A DNA stretch of 64,000 nt from assembly GCA_028709605.1 (NCBI GenBank), contig JAQVWR010000002.1, forward strand, positions 1 to 64,000. Direction: 5' to 3'. A program made the position numbers and the translations under genes. This document shows positions 55,848 to 64,000 of this stretch, in pieces. Under the pieces are notes generated by a model that saw only the letters and a program-made list of their open reading frames with translations, was not told the DNA's origin and made no database searches. Each line of letters starts with the position of its first letter. Within the stretch, counting starts at the first letter, position 1. Source of the DNA: Proteiniphilum sp. (lineage in GTDB: Bacteria; Bacteroidota; Bacteroidia; Bacteroidales; Dysgonomonadaceae).

Positions 55848-56423
55848 ATGAAGATCACTGACTACCGGATCATTTTGGCATCTGCTTCACCAAGGCGGAA
55901 AGAGCTGCTCTCAGGGATTGACCTGGAGTATGAGCTCCGCACCCTGCCCGATATTGACGAGACCTACCCGGCTGAGCTCCCGCATGAGGAGGTAGCCGAA
56001 TTTTTGGCGCGCAAGAAAGCGTCGTCATACCTGTTTGCCCTGAAGCCGGATGAGCTGCTGATCACGGCCGATACGGTTGTGTTGCTCAACGGTTTGATAC
56101 TGGGCAAGCCTGCCGGTAAGGAAGAGGCGCGCGGGATGTTGCGCATGCTCTCCGGCGCGCGACACCGTGTCATCACCGGCGTCTGTTTCACCTCTCTGTC
56201 AAAAGAGATCTCCTTTTCCGATACCGCCTGGGTCACCTTTGGTGACCTCACCGACGAAGAGGTGGATTATTATCTCCATGCCTACAGCCCGATGGACAAG
56301 GCGGGGGCGTACGGGGTGCAGGAGTGGATCGGCTATGTGGGGGTGGAAAAGATTGAGGGCTCCTACTTCACTGTGATGGGTTTTCCCATATATCAGGTAT
56401 ATAGGGAGCTGAAGCGGTTTTGA
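55848..56423 (+). CDS. maf: Maf nucleotide pyrophosphatase
   Basis: 191 residues from ATG 55848; a longer frame to 55767 has no support. Hydrolyses dTTP/UTP or modified nucleotides. Motifs ILASASPRRKELL (about 9-21), the catalytic Asp in ADTVV (about 70), and KAGAYGVQEW near the end, which marks the dTTP/UTP branch. Transcribed away from the comB-like gene. Confidence 0.93.
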   Translation: MKITDYRIILASASPRRKELLSGIDLEYELRTLPDIDETYPAELPHEEVAEFLARKKASSYLFALKPDELLITADTVVLLNGLILGKPAGKEEARGMLRMLSGARHRVITGVCFTSLSKEISFSDTAWVTFGDLTDEEVDYYLHAYSPMDKAGAYGVQEWIGYVGVEKIEGSYFTVMGFPIYQVYRELKRF

Positions 56424-56448
56424 GAGAAAAAATAATCCCCTATCTTTG
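56419..56448 (+). promoter_or_regulatory. Promoter of the aspartate kinase gene
   Basis: TTTG at 56419-56422, 18-bp spacer, TATCTTTG at 56441-56448, 40 bp before the start. The -33 box lies inside the maf stop region. Confidence 0.65.
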
Positions 56449-56488
56449 TCGTAGAAAAGATTCAAATCGATTAATTGATAATAGCCCT

Positions 56489-57886
56489 ATGCTTACTGTA
56501 GAAAAAATCGGCGGTACTTCCATGTCACAGTTTCAGGATGTATTGCAAAACATCATCCGGGGAAACCGAAGAGGAGATCAGCTGTATAACCGTATCTTTG
56601 TGGTATCGGCCTACAACAATGTGACCAACTGGTTGCTGGAACATAAGAAGACCGGTGAGCCGGGGATTTATAACAAGTTTCTCAACGGAGAAGATTACAG
56701 CAGTGCTCTCGACTCGTTCTGTCAGCGTCTGTTGCTCATCAACGACGGATTTGCCGATATCGGGCTGGACCTCAAGGAGGCGCGCGATTTTATCCGTTTT
56801 CGTGTGGACCAGGCCAAGACGGTGCTTTACAGCCTGGGGAAGGTACTTGCCTCGGGCTACGTGAACCGCACCGACATCCATCTGGCGGCACGCGAGATTC
56901 TGGCCTCGATCGGCGAGGCACACTCCGGCTGGAATTCGGTCAATATCCTCAATAACAATGGAATCAATGCCCGCTTTGTCGACCTCTGCGGGTTTAACGA
57001 CAACGAGCCGCTGACCATCGATGAGCGCATTCACAAAGAGTTCAGCGGCATTGACTTCAGCCATATTCTTTGCGTGGCTACCGGCTACACGAAAGGAACG
57101 GAGGGTATTATGCGGGCATTTGACCGGGGCTATAGCGAGGTGACCTTCAGCAAGATCGCCGTGGAGGTGAAAGCCAAAGAAGCAGTGATCCACAAAGAGT
57201 TCCATCTCTCCAGTGCCGACCCGAAAATCGTGGGAGTGGAAAACAGTATTCCTGTTGGGCATACCAACTATGTGGTTGCCGATCAGCTGGCGGACATCGG
57301 CATGGAGGCGATTCATCCCAAGGCGGCCAAGCCGCTGGAGCTGGCCGGCATCGACATCCGCATCAAGAACACTTTTGAGCCGGAGCATCCGGGCACCCTG
57401 ATCTCGCACGATTTTGTCTCACCCGAACCAAGGGTGGAGATCGTTTCCGGCTCCCGCAAGGTGATTGCCATTGAGGTGCACGACCCCATGATGGTGGGAG
57501 AGGTTGGCTTCGACGGGCATATCATGAACTATTTTGTGAAATATGGGGTGAGCTATATCCTGAAATCGACCAATGCCAACTCCATCACGATGGTGGTGTG
57601 GGACAATGAAAAAAGCCATGAGCTGATCAGGGTGCTCAAAGAGGTGTTCTATCAGGTGAATGCGCTGCCGATGGCTATTGTATGCGCAATGGGTTCCAAT
57701 ATTGCCATGCCCGGGTTCCTCTATTATGCCACCAAGGCGCTCTATGAGCAGGGGATCAACGTGGAGAGCTTTGCCCAGTCGCTGATGCAGGTTAACATGC
57801 AGTTCGTGATTCAGCGCGACCGTTACGAGGATGCAGTGATTGCGCTCAATGAAATGTTGTGCAAAAGAATGGATGCCGGCTCCTAA
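56489..57886 (+). CDS. Aspartate kinase, Ask_Ect-like type
   Basis: 465 residues from ATG 56489 (frame extension to 56420 crosses the promoter). The N-terminus reads MLTVEKIGGTSMSQFQ: KIGGTSM in place of the usual KFGGTSV, as in the ectoine-type aspartate kinases. The central part RGYSEVTFSKIAV replaces the usual RGGSDYTA. C-terminal ACT-like segments (about 320-465) end near QVNMQFVIQRDRYEDAV. Phosphorylates aspartate for Lys/Thr/Met synthesis. No ectoine genes are near, and the name describes the sequence type only. Confidence 0.88.
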   Translation: MLTVEKIGGTSMSQFQDVLQNIIRGNRRGDQLYNRIFVVSAYNNVTNWLLEHKKTGEPGIYNKFLNGEDYSSALDSFCQRLLLINDGFADIGLDLKEARDFIRFRVDQAKTVLYSLGKVLASGYVNRTDIHLAAREILASIGEAHSGWNSVNILNNNGINARFVDLCGFNDNEPLTIDERIHKEFSGIDFSHILCVATGYTKGTEGIMRAFDRGYSEVTFSKIAVEVKAKEAVIHKEFHLSSADPKIVGVENSIPVGHTNYVVADQLADIGMEAIHPKAAKPLELAGIDIRIKNTFEPEHPGTLISHDFVSPEPRVEIVSGSRKVIAIEVHDPMMVGEVGFDGHIMNYFVKYGVSYILKSTNANSITMVVWDNEKSHELIRVLKEVFYQVNALPMAIVCAMGSNIAMPGFLYYATKALYEQGINVESFAQSLMQVNMQFVIQRDRYEDAVIALNEMLCKRMDAGS

Positions 57887-57899
57887 AATCCTGGAAACA

Positions 57900-57917
57900 A
57901 CCCTCTTTCAGGAGGGT
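57900..57917. terminator. Small hairpin at the hflX 3' end
   Basis: ACCCTC/GAGGGT stem (57900-57905 with 57912-57917), overlapping the hflX stop codon, between convergent aspartate kinase and hflX genes. No T-run on the plus strand and only TTGTTT on the minus strand; weak. Confidence 0.3.
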
Positions 57918-59170
57918 CGTGATCTCTCCTCTCCTTCCTGTGTTTTTTCCTCTTCTTCATAGGTTTGATAGAGGAAGTCGTTGTAGGGAAAGCGGGTGAT
58001 ATGAATCTCTTTCACCTGCTTATAGATCAACTGTTTCAACGCCTCGATGTTCTCTCTTTTCCTGGCTGAAATGAAGATGCAGTTCTCCCTGATCTTGTTC
58101 AGCCACGACTGCTTCAGTTCATCCAGTGTGTAGTTCTCCTGTTTTTTCGGGGTGAGATCATCTTCCTCTTTCTCCACATGCGAGAAAGCATCGATCTTGT
58201 TGAAGACCAGGATCACCGGCTTCTCCGTGTTGTCGATCTCATAGAGGGTCTTTTCCACCACATCGATCTGTTCCTCAAAGGCGGGGTGGGAGATATCCAC
58301 CACGTGAAGCAGGATATCCGCCTCGCGCACCTCATCGAGTGTCGACTTAAACGATTCGATCAGGTGGGTGGGCAGCTTACGGATAAATCCTACCGTATCG
58401 GTCAGCAGGAACGGCAGGTTCTCGATGGTCACTTTCCGCACTGTGGTGTCGAGTGTGGCAAAGAGCTTGTTCTCGGCAAACACGTCGCTTTTGCTGAGCA
58501 GGGTCATCAGGGTCGACTTGCCCACGTTGGTATACCCCACCAGTGCTACACGCACCAGCTTGCCCCTGTTCTTGCGCTGTACCGCCTTTTGCTTGTCGAT
58601 ATCCTTCAGTTCCTGTTTCAGCCGCGAGATCTTGTCGAGGATGATGCGGCGGTCGGTCTCCAGCTGCGTCTCCCCCGGACCGCGCATGATGGTTCCGCCT
58701 CCTCCCCGCTGCCGTTCCAGGTGGGTCCACATACGGGTAAGACGGGGTAGCAGATACTGGTATTGCGCCAGCTCCACCTGTGCCTTGGCGTGGGCTGTCT
58801 GGGCCCGCATGGCGAAGATATCGAGGATCAGGCTGGTACGGTCCATGATGCGGATCATCAGTTCCTTTTCGATGTTGCGGATCTGCTTGGCTGAGAGCTC
58901 ATCATCGAAGATCACCACCCCCACCTCGTTCTCTTCATCTTTCACATACTCCTCAATCTCCTGCAGCTTTCCTTTCCCGACAAAGGTGACCGGGTTGGGC
59001 ATCTCCAGATGCTGCACAAAACGTTTCCCCGGCACCAGGCCGGCTGTCTCGGCCAGAAAAGCCAGCTCGTCGAGGTACTCGTTTATTTTCTCCTCATTCT
59101 GATCCGGTGTGATCAAACCTACCAGCAGGGCGGTTTCATTTTTTATTTCGTTGGTAATAAAGTCTTTCAT
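57908..59170 (-). CDS. hflX: HflX GTPase
   Basis: Ribosome-associated GTPase that splits stalled ribosomes. 420 residues: HflX N-terminal domain with the family glycine-rich loop GGGGTIMRGPGETQLETDRR (about 155-174), then the G domain (GYTNVGKS G1, DTVG G3, NKID G4). A charged tail ends the protein. Odd point: the repeat at 59218-59257 upstream also occurs before yajC. Confidence 0.96.
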   Translation of the reverse strand: MKDFITNEIKNETALLVGLITPDQNEEKINEYLDELAFLAETAGLVPGKRFVQHLEMPNPVTFVGKGKLQEIEEYVKDEENEVGVVIFDDELSAKQIRNIEKELMIRIMDRTSLILDIFAMRAQTAHAKAQVELAQYQYLLPRLTRMWTHLERQRGGGGTIMRGPGETQLETDRRIILDKISRLKQELKDIDKQKAVQRKNRGKLVRVALVGYTNVGKSTLMTLLSKSDVFAENKLFATLDTTVRKVTIENLPFLLTDTVGFIRKLPTHLIESFKSTLDEVREADILLHVVDISHPAFEEQIDVVEKTLYEIDNTEKPVILVFNKIDAFSHVEKEEDDLTPKKQENYTLDELKQSWLNKIRENCIFISARKRENIEALKQLIYKQVKEIHITRFPYNDFLYQTYEEEEKTQEGEERSRPS

Positions 59171-59217
59171 TCGTCAATATTCATTTTGTACATGAATGTT
59201 CTATGAAACGCACAATG

Positions 59218-59257
59218 ATCATGTACTGGTGTGTCAATGATGTGCATGCTCGTTTCA
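59218..59257. repeat. Diverged intergenic repeat, copy B (upstream of hflX)
   Basis: 33 of 40 bases match copy A at 51968-52007. In this copy TGAAACG (59204-59210) and CGTTTCA (59251-59257) form an imperfect inverted repeat with GCACA/TGTGC inside, so it could fold as a hairpin; copy A does so less well. It is 48 bp upstream of the hflX ATG. Confidence 0.8.
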
Positions 59258-59351
59258 GATCCTCTTTTTTTGTAACGGGATGCCGGAGCGGTTCCGCAAA
59301 TCAACTGATTTTTTTGCGGCGGACCAGATGTCGGCACCCGTGGGCGTCCTC

Positions 59352-59870
59352 TCAGAACCAGAATCCGAAGCCGGCGGTGAAAACCACCTGTGAATAGTCT
59401 TTGATGTACTGGTACTTCAGTTCGAAATTGGCCCTGAGCCGGTAACCGATATCATCCTGAAAACCGATTCCCAAGCTGGTGCCCAGACGATGTCTGGTCC
59501 GGTCTTTCCCCAGCGGATCCCCGGCTTTCTCTGCATCATAGCGCCAGTTGGAATAGTGAACCCCTGCCAGCGGATAGAGCGATGCGGAGTAGGAGACGGG
59601 CAGGAGATAATGGACATCGGCATCCATGATCCACATGCCTTCTCCCTTGTGTGCCCGGTAACGGGTGAATGAGGGGGCAAACCGGAGGTTGTTCGTCTGA
59701 TAATAGTGCAGATGCACCCCCGCACCGGGACGCTGTATCTCTGCCCCATATCCCGCATGGACACCTATGCCGATGGTCCCTTCGAACTGGGCATAGGATC
59801 CTGTAAGGGAACACAGCATAAAAAGGGCTCCCAGCAGTACTGTTTTTTGTATATCCAACCGGTATTTCAT
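59352..59870 (-). CDS. Small outer-membrane barrel protein
   Basis: 172 residues. Signal peptide about 1-27 (ending GSYAQ). Alternating strands with aromatic girdle residues (YQTNNLRFAPSFTRYRAH) and a C-terminus ending in Phe (GFGFWF), as in 8-stranded outer-membrane barrels of the porin/OprD-like group. Family name not recognised; ligand unknown. Monocistronic. Confidence 0.8.
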   Translation of the reverse strand: MKYRLDIQKTVLLGALFMLCSLTGSYAQFEGTIGIGVHAGYGAEIQRPGAGVHLHYYQTNNLRFAPSFTRYRAHKGEGMWIMDADVHYLLPVSYSASLYPLAGVHYSNWRYDAEKAGDPLGKDRTRHRLGTSLGIGFQDDIGYRLRANFELKYQYIKDYSQVVFTAGFGFWF

Positions 59871-59930
59871 GTCACAAAGATAACGAAATCAACGAAAAGA
59901 TGATACAAACAGTGAAGAAAGTGATGCAGG

Positions 59931-60560
59931 TCAGTGTCTGTCTGTGTCTCCTTTCAGCAGGGGGAGATGCCACTGAAACCGGACGGCCAGCGTGCGGATC
60001 AGGATCACCGTCGCTGCCGTGGTGAGCTCTGTCACGATCCTGTTGGTCTCTGCAGCCTGCAACAGGGTGAATACGATTCCTCCGATGACGCAGGCAAGGG
60101 CATAGATCTCCTTGCGGAAGAACAGGGGGATCTCGTTGATCAGCACATCACGGAGTATCCCGCCCACGGAGCCGGTGATGGTTCCCATGATCACGGCCAC
60201 CCAGGGGGCATAGCCCAGGGAGAGAGTCTTTTCGACGCCTGCCACCACAAACAGTCCCAGACCGATGCTGTCGAAGAGGAAAAAGGTGTTGTTGAGGCGG
60301 ATCAGCTGATGATGGAAGATGGAGACGAAGAGCAGCGCCATCAGGGTTGCCCACAGGTAGATGGGGTTCTCCATCCAGAAAGGGGTCACATCAATGAACA
60401 GGTCACGCAGGGTCCCGCCACCGATGGCCGTCACAAACCCGATGACGAACGCTCCGAAGAGGTCGAACTTCTTCGCCGATGCCAGCCGGATACCGCTGAT
60501 GGCAAAAGCAAAGGTGCCGAGGAACTCAATGATATCTACAAACTCAACCGCTATCCTCAT
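59931..60560 (-). CDS. TRIC-family cation channel
   Basis: 209 residues with six or seven membrane helices built from two repeats of three, each with a GGG/GG-x-L-R-D motif (GGGTLRDLF at about 47, GGILRDVL at about 133), typical of the UPF0126/TRIC family (YicG-like). The animal homologues pass potassium; bacterial members form trimers of unknown exact role. A short spacer separates it from mnmA. Confidence 0.9.
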   Translation of the reverse strand: MRIAVEFVDIIEFLGTFAFAISGIRLASAKKFDLFGAFVIGFVTAIGGGTLRDLFIDVTPFWMENPIYLWATLMALLFVSIFHHQLIRLNNTFFLFDSIGLGLFVVAGVEKTLSLGYAPWVAVIMGTITGSVGGILRDVLINEIPLFFRKEIYALACVIGGIVFTLLQAAETNRIVTELTTAATVILIRTLAVRFQWHLPLLKGDTDRH

Positions 60561-60623
60561 ATGTATCTTAGCATCTCCTTCCTATCCGTTGCGAGACCGG
60601 CCGGTTTTCTTCAGCAGGGGGGA

Positions 60624-61688
60624 CTAAATGATCATTCCGCTTCCTATGCATATTTGCCTCTCTCTATCGTACACCACCCCGAATTGGCCGGCAGCGATCC
60701 CCTGCACCGGGGTATCGGAATGGATGCGGTACATGTCACCGATCCGGGTGATCGTTCCCCTGGTAAATTCGGGGGTGTGGCGTATCTTGAAGGTGATCTC
60801 CTTTTCGTCCCGGAAATCTCCCCATATATCCTTCGTAATAAAATCAAAGCCTTGCAGGTGAATGATCTCTCCATACTGATGCCTGGTGTCATATCCTTTT
60901 GAGACATAGACAATATTCCGGTTCACGTCCTTTTTGATCACAAACCAGGGACCGCCGCTCAGCCCCAGTCCTTTCCGCTGCCCGATGGTGTGAAACCAGA
61001 ACCCCTGGTGTTTCCCCAGGATGTTGCCGGTCTCCAGCTCGACGATGAGTCCCTCCTTCCTTCCCAGATAACGTTCAATGAACTCATTGTAGTTCACCTT
61101 TCCCAGGAAGCAGATCCCCTGACTGTCCTTGCGTTGTGCCGAGGGCAGCTTTTGTTCCGCTGCGATGGCGCGCACCTCCGACTTGAGCAGGTTGCCGATC
61201 GGGAACAGTAGCCGGGAAACCTGCAGATAGCTGATCTGCCCCAGGAAGTAGGTCTGATCCTTCACCCGGTCTTTCGCCGTGGAGAGCCAGGTCACTCCCT
61301 CTTTTTCAGTAGTCGTGGCATAATGTCCCGTAGCGATCCGGTCAAACAGGTGCCCCCACTTTTGTTCAAAGACGCCGAACTTGATCAGTTTGTTGCACAT
61401 CATGTCGGGATTGGGTGTCAGCCCCCGTTTCACCGAGTCGATGGTGTAGCGCACCACACTGTCCCAGTACTCCTCCTGCAGGGAGACGATCTCCAGCCTG
61501 CAGCCATATTTTTTGGCAATAAACGTGACAATCTCTATATCTTCTTCCGACGGACAGTCGATATATCCATCCTTGTCCTCCATCCCGATCTGAATATAGA
61601 AAATGACCGGGTCGTAGCCCGACTCTTTCAGCCGATGGACCACCACCGAGCTGTCGACACCGCCGGAAACCAAAGCCGCTATTTCCAT
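60624..61688 (-). CDS. mnmA: tRNA 2-thiouridylase MnmA
   Basis: Puts sulfur on U34 of Lys, Glu and Gln tRNAs. 354 residues. PP-loop SGGVDSS (about 8-14), catalytic Cys in the MCNKLIKFG segment (about 97-105) and the second Cys in SQGICFLG (about 190). C-terminal beta domain. A -7 box (TACCTTTG, minus, 61709-61716) lies 20 bp upstream. Confidence 0.95.
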   Translation of the reverse strand: MEIAALVSGGVDSSVVVHRLKESGYDPVIFYIQIGMEDKDGYIDCPSEEDIEIVTFIAKKYGCRLEIVSLQEEYWDSVVRYTIDSVKRGLTPNPDMMCNKLIKFGVFEQKWGHLFDRIATGHYATTTEKEGVTWLSTAKDRVKDQTYFLGQISYLQVSRLLFPIGNLLKSEVRAIAAEQKLPSAQRKDSQGICFLGKVNYNEFIERYLGRKEGLIVELETGNILGKHQGFWFHTIGQRKGLGLSGGPWFVIKKDVNRNIVYVSKGYDTRHQYGEIIHLQGFDFITKDIWGDFRDEKEITFKIRHTPEFTRGTITRIGDMYRIHSDTPVQGIAAGQFGVVYDRERQICIGSGMII

Positions 61689-61708
61689 TCTTTGTTGGTT
61701 TTGAACTG

Positions 61709-61716
61709 CAAAGGTA
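61709..61716 (-). promoter_or_regulatory. Putative -7 box for mnmA
   Basis: TACCTTTG on the minus strand, 20 bp before the start; -33 box unclear. The 257-bp spacer to recJ also has TACCTTTA at 61806-61813 (plus), a one-off -7 box for recJ; nothing else is seen there. Confidence 0.4.
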
Positions 61717-61945
61717 CAAATAAGAATCGAATCCTCTTAGCTGTTGGCGTTATGGGAATCATGATGATTTATCGGGTAAAATAATGAAACAAAAAAAAAT
61801 AATATTACCTTTACAACTTCGGAGTAGACTCTATACAAATGTCTCACTGCCGAGATCGTATGCGGCGGAATCGGGGAGCAGACCCGGGCCGTCTTTTCCC
61901 GAAGCAGATTCGGGCTATGAGAGAAAAAGAAAAAAAACGATATAA

Positions 61946-63661
61946 ATGACTTACAGATGGAATTATTCAACCCTGTCACACGATCAAAAAAATATAACCA
62001 ATGAATTAGCGAAAGAATTACATTTACATCCCGTTCTTGTTGAGCTGCTGGTAAACAAGGGAATAGAAAATGCGGAAGAAGCAGAGAAGTACCTGTATCC
62101 CAAACTGGAAGATCTGCACGACCCGTTTCTTTTACCGGACATGGATAAAGCGATCCGTCGCATTGAAAAGGCACTGGGCAATAAGGAGCGAATCCTCATC
62201 TACGGGGATTATGATGTGGATGGTACAACGGCTGTTTCACTGGTGTACAAATTCTTTCGGGGGATCACCAACAATATTGATTATTATATTCCTGACCGTT
62301 ACGATGAAGGGTATGGCATTTCGTTCCAGGGAATCGATTATGCCGTAAGTACGGGCGTAAAGCTCATTATCTCTCTCGATTGCGGCATCAAGGCGGTGAG
62401 TAAGGTCGCCTATGCCAGGGAACAAGGCATCGATTTTATTATTTGTGATCATCACATGCCGGATGAATGTCTTCCGGATGCGGTGGCGGTGGTGGATGCC
62501 AAGCGGCTCGACTCGGTCTATCCTTATGACGAGCTCTCCGGCTGCGGAGTAGGATTCAAGCTGGTGCAGGCTTTCTCGCAGCGCAACGGGTACCCCTTTT
62601 CCGATATTGAGCCGCTACTCGATCTGGTGGCGGTGAGCATTGCTTCCGATATCGTTCCCCTCACGGGTGAAAACCGGATCATGATCCATTATGGGCTGAA
62701 GCAGCTCAACGCTAATCCCAGCTTCGGATTGAGAGGGATCATTGAGATCTGCGGACTGCACCGCAAGCAGATCACCGTGAACGACATCGTCTTTAAGATC
62801 GGCCCCCGCATCAATGCGTCCGGCAGGATGATGAACGGGAAAGAGGCAGTGGACCTGATGCTGGCAAACGACATGACCGCGGCACGGGAGAAGAGTAAGA
62901 ATATTGACAAGTACAATGAAGATCGGCGCGAACTGGACAAGAAGATCACGGATGAGGCGGTTGATTACATTGATAACCACGTCGATATCGCCCATCTGAA
63001 GAGTATTGTGCTCTATGACGAAAGCTGGCATAAGGGAATCGTGGGGATCGTGGCTTCGCGGCTGACGGAGAAGTATTACCGTCCGGCGGTGGTGCTGACC
63101 AAATCGAACGGAATGATCTCCGGCTCGGCACGATCGGTTCCCGGCTATGATGTCTATAAGGCAATTGAATCCTGTCGTGATATTCTGGAGAATTTCGGGG
63201 GGCATATGTATGCAGCCGGACTGACTCTGCGGGAGGAGCACCTGAAAGAGTTTACCGACCGGTTCAATACGCTCTCCTTCGACGGCATCGAACCACGGAT
63301 GATGCTGCCCCAGATCACGGTTGATGCGGAGATCACCTTATCGGAGATCACCCCGCAGTTTTTGGAGGGTCTTCAGTTGTTCAACCCCTTCGGCCCGGAG
63401 AACGAGAATCCGGTGTTCCTTACGAAGAACGTGTATGATTCCGGCAACAGCAAACTGGTGGGAAAAGGGTTCCGCCATATCAAACTCGAGCTGCATGACA
63501 GTACGACAGAGACTCCCATGCCCGGGATCGCATTTTGTCAACACCGTTTTTTTCAAAAGATCAAGGAGGGCCAACCGGTGGATATCTGCTACACGATAGA
63601 GGAGAATACCCATGGCAGCAGGTCGTTCACGCAATTGATGGTCAAGGATATACGAGGTTAG
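61946..63661 (+). CDS. recJ: Single-stranded-DNA exonuclease RecJ
   Basis: 571 residues. 5'-3' ssDNA exonuclease of recombination repair. DHH domain motifs YGDYDVDGTTA (about 77-87) and CDHHMPD (about 165-171), a DHHA1 domain with GGHMYAAGLTL (about 417-427) and the C-terminal OB-type part. The pair RecJ-RecQ acts together in resection; recQ follows 19 bp later. Confidence 0.96.
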   Translation: MTYRWNYSTLSHDQKNITNELAKELHLHPVLVELLVNKGIENAEEAEKYLYPKLEDLHDPFLLPDMDKAIRRIEKALGNKERILIYGDYDVDGTTAVSLVYKFFRGITNNIDYYIPDRYDEGYGISFQGIDYAVSTGVKLIISLDCGIKAVSKVAYAREQGIDFIICDHHMPDECLPDAVAVVDAKRLDSVYPYDELSGCGVGFKLVQAFSQRNGYPFSDIEPLLDLVAVSIASDIVPLTGENRIMIHYGLKQLNANPSFGLRGIIEICGLHRKQITVNDIVFKIGPRINASGRMMNGKEAVDLMLANDMTAAREKSKNIDKYNEDRRELDKKITDEAVDYIDNHVDIAHLKSIVLYDESWHKGIVGIVASRLTEKYYRPAVVLTKSNGMISGSARSVPGYDVYKAIESCRDILENFGGHMYAAGLTLREEHLKEFTDRFNTLSFDGIEPRMMLPQITVDAEITLSEITPQFLEGLQLFNPFGPENENPVFLTKNVYDSGNSKLVGKGFRHIKLELHDSTTETPMPGIAFCQHRFFQKIKEGQPVDICYTIEENTHGSRSFTQLMVKDIRG

Positions 63662-63680
63662 CAAAGGAAGGTGTTTGCGT

Positions 63681-64000
63681 ATGCAACCGGAATTGTTTCA
63701 CCAAATACTTCGGGACTATTGGGGATACACCTCTTTTCGTACCCTGCAGGAAGAGATCATTCAGTCGGTCTGGGAAGGCAGGGATACGCTTGGCCTGATG
63801 CCTACGGGCGGTGGCAAATCGCTCACCTTCCAGGTGCCGGTCATGGCCATGAAAGGGATCTGCCTGGTGGTCACACCACTTATCTCCCTGATGAAGGACC
63901 AGGTGGATAACCTGCACGAACGGGGCATCAAAGCGGCGGCGGTCTATTCGGGCATGTCGCGCAATGAGATCATCACTACGCTGGAGAACTGCATCTTTGG
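63681..64000 (+). CDS. recQ: RecQ helicase, 3' part beyond window
   Basis: First 106 codons of a RecQ-family DNA helicase, cut by the window end. Q-motif like FRTLQEEII, Walker A MPTGGGKS (about 44-51), motif Ia VVTPLISLMKDQ. Unwinds DNA ahead of RecJ. Only the N-terminus of the helicase domain is visible; start ATG 63681 fits the family. Confidence 0.93.
   Translation, partial: MQPELFHQILRDYWGYTSFRTLQEEIIQSVWEGRDTLGLMPTGGGKSLTFQVPVMAMKGICLVVTPLISLMKDQVDNLHERGIKAAAVYSGMSRNEIITTLENCIF

Noticed and set aside
61817..61945. Possible RNA leader before recJ
   Set aside because: No conserved structure or riboswitch-like pattern is visible; only a one-off -7 box.

Overview
The window comes from the chromosome of a Bacteroidales bacterium, most likely a relative of the Dysgonomonadaceae (Proteiniphilum/Petrimonas type); the family-level guess is inference. 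Support comes from the complete Bat (aerotolerance) operon, Bacteroidetes gene orders (uppS-bamA-ompH-ompH; prmC-recX-comF-pyrE; nusB-yajC-ybbR-coaE; rplY-pth-S4), a NigD-like lipoprotein, a long NusB, and repeated Bacteroidetes-type promoters (TTTG, about 19 bp, then TAnnTTTG). Nearly all of it is core genome. I see no tRNA, rRNA, CRISPR array, intact insertion sequence, prophage or defence cluster.

Region by region. 1-2350 is visibly more AT-rich than the rest and looks accessory: a sensor kinase cut by the window edge, its response regulator, a gene remnant without its 5' end and an internally deleted IS4/IS1634-type transposase. 2447-5660 (minus) holds a secreted cyclophilin, an LptG-type LPS permease and tRNA-guanine transglycosylase. 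5909-7511 holds lipoate synthesis (lipA-lipB). 7603-16134 is the Bat operon: MoxR ATPase, DUF58 protein, an extra membrane protein, BatA, BatB, BatC, BatD, BatE. 16207-18579 adds a PAP2 phosphatase, a small putative DNA-binding protein and a universal stress protein, closed by a strong terminator.

18656-25451 (minus) is outer-membrane biogenesis: a DUF6242 lipoprotein, a broken DUF6089-like barrel protein, UppS, BamA and two Skp/OmpH chaperones. ribD (minus) diverges from prmC-recX-comF-pyrE-SRPBCC (plus) at 25525-29849. 29914-35514 (minus) is a fucose module: GH95 fucosidase, FucP and FucI. Then come a NigD-like lipoprotein, a YgiQ radical SAM protein, a SulP transporter, a DUF4294 protein, an acyl-CoA synthetase, LeuRS, a YitT protein and a large FAD/Fe-S oxidoreductase.

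49692-52970 (minus) carries a DUF2582 winged-helix protein, CoaE, a YbbR/CdaR-like protein, YajC and NusB. 53367-64000 carries L25, Pth, an S4 protein, a ComB-like phosphatase, Maf, an aspartate kinase, HflX, a small barrel protein, a TRIC channel, MnmA, RecJ and the start of RecQ.

The most useful unexplained signals are: a diverged repeat of about 55 bp placed 48-49 bp upstream of both yajC and hflX; a Tgt lacking the zinc-binding cysteines; a Gly/Tyr-rich insert in BamA; a perfect Gln/Pro repeat in BatC; and the two-lesion barrel gene between uppS and the DUF6242 gene. I found no clearly novel multi-gene system.
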